From an uncultured Collinsella sp. (GTDB lineage: Bacteria; Actinomycetota; Coriobacteriia; Coriobacteriales; Coriobacteriaceae), in the NCBI GenBank assembly GCA_947507155.1, contig CANNOC010000003.1, forward strand, positions 46,554-110,553: a stretch of 64,000 bases of DNA, in the 5' to 3' direction. Below are positions 63,432-64,000 of this stretch, piece after piece. The position numbers and the translations under genes are program-made. The notes beneath the pieces are model-generated. The model saw only the letters and a program-made list of their open reading frames with translations. It was not told where the DNA came from and did not search any database. Position 1 is the first letter of the stretch. Every line of letters begins with the position of its first letter.

Positions 63432-63902
63432 ATGGACGATCAGACCTCCGACAATTCGTTTGAGTCGCTGCAGAACGATAGTTCTGCCTATTCACAGCCC
63501 ATATGCTACCATCGTCCCCATATTTCCCAAGAGCCCATTAACGATGCAGAGCCTGAGTATGTAACTCGCAATCGATATCAAACCCTAGAAGAATCTCAAT
63601 CAGCGCGCAGACACATGGGTGTCGCCTCGAGCGATCCGGTGTATCTAAAAGATGCCCCCTTATCCAAAAACAGCGCAAGCAGCCAGGAGCAGACACAAAC
63701 ACCCACAAAGCAACATCGTAGAGGACCCCGTCCCAAGCAAACTCTAACGCATTCCGCCCGCTATCTCGAGACGCCTAAGCAGGGGAAATCGATATTTACA
63801 TCGTCAAACAGACGGCGCAGACAGCACCGTCTTCAAATTGCGCTCTTGATCATTGCCATCGTGGCAATCGCGCTGGTCATTCATTTTGTTTTCTTCAAAT
63901 AG
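63432..63902 (+). CDS. Small membrane protein, unknown function
   Basis: A 156-residue protein: a hydrophilic N-terminal stretch (about 1-125, Ser/Gln/Thr/Arg-rich, with RRGPRPKQTLTHSAR), a basic patch SNRRRRQHRLQ, and a C-terminal helix LLIIAIVAIALVIHFVFF. The order fits a tail-anchored protein with its N-terminus in the cytoplasm. No family recognised. Base composition is more AT-rich than its neighbours. ATG 63432 has AAGGG upstream; a terminator follows. Confidence 0.8.
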   Translation: MDDQTSDNSFESLQNDSSAYSQPICYHRPHISQEPINDAEPEYVTRNRYQTLEESQSARRHMGVASSDPVYLKDAPLSKNSASSQEQTQTPTKQHRRGPRPKQTLTHSARYLETPKQGKSIFTSSNRRRRQHRLQIALLIIAIVAIALVIHFVFFK

Positions 63903-63951
63903 AAAAGGCTATTAAGCCATAGAGGCGTTTAGCTCATATCGATCAAATCAG

Positions 63952-63980
63952 AACCACCCTTAAAAAGGGTGGTTTGCTCT
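63952..63980 (+). terminator. Terminator of the 156-residue gene
   Basis: AACCACCCTT and AAGGGTGGTT are perfect 10-bp arms with an AAA loop, followed by TGCTCTT. Confidence 0.85.
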
Positions 63981-64000
63981 TAGGGTATAACCCACGGGCC

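Overview
The window is 64 kb of a high-GC chromosome with densely packed genes on both strands. Gene content (a Kup-type K+ transporter beside KdpDE, an LTA-synthase-like sulfatase, a sortase-type surface protein, heterodimeric ABC exporters, an orphan larE, a short SRP RNA, purine-rich Shine-Dalgarno sequences) points to a gut actinobacterium of the Coriobacteriia, most likely Collinsella. That assignment is inference from content, not a database match. The window is mostly ordinary core genome. No phage, plasmid, transposase or cas gene was seen.

Layout. 1-11.2 kb: the 5' end of a HAD phosphatase, an RlmKL-type rRNA methyltransferase with a decayed N-terminal active site, a K+ cluster (kup, a small membrane protein, kdpD, kdpE), a nitroreductase and an LTA-synthase-like membrane enzyme. 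11.2-16.8 kb: an island made of a frameshifted LPXTG-like surface protein, bracketed by two arrays of about 63-bp hairpin units and then by two inverted copies (A and B) of a long-stem element. 16.8-28.3 kb: flavodoxin, a heterodimeric ABC exporter, SRP RNA, a TadA-glycerate kinase fusion, tRNA-Ser, a TetR regulator, LemA, IlvE, DedA and serine acetyltransferase. 28.4-34.6 kb: a second heterodimeric ABC exporter under a MarR regulator with operator-like repeats, small proteins and a second nitroreductase. 34.7-45 kb: a degenerate NtrC-like regulator, YeiH, GntR, GlmS, an amino-acid ABC receptor plus permease without ATPase, a LacI regulator, a HAD phosphatase and LarE. 45.3-48.4 kb: an AlbA_2/Schlafen-type regulator preceded by about ten copies of a TCTCTCTAA box, then a secreted nuclease. 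48.5-64 kb: an EF-G-like protein, a complete amino-acid ABC system, an RlmD-type methyltransferase, a PHP phosphatase, an aminotransferase, the ftsH-hpt-tilS housekeeping cluster, a metallo-beta-lactamase-fold protein, Hsp20 and a small membrane protein.

The most interesting material is non-coding. (1) Three copies of a 122-151-nt element (A, B, C) share an almost identical core of about 70 nt and an inner hairpin whose stem changes while pairing and an ATTAA loop are kept. Their outer stems are unrelated in sequence yet almost fully self-complementary. Nearly all deviations from perfect pairing are G-U wobbles in the orientation set by the core, which suggests selection on an RNA. Two further long hairpins (D, E) have the same form with other interiors. 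(2) Two hairpin arrays flank the surface-protein gene. (3) Short palindromes built around GGGACAG are scattered through intergenic regions. (4) The operator cluster upstream of the AlbA_2 gene. No database or folding program was available, so functions are family-level judgements from motifs.
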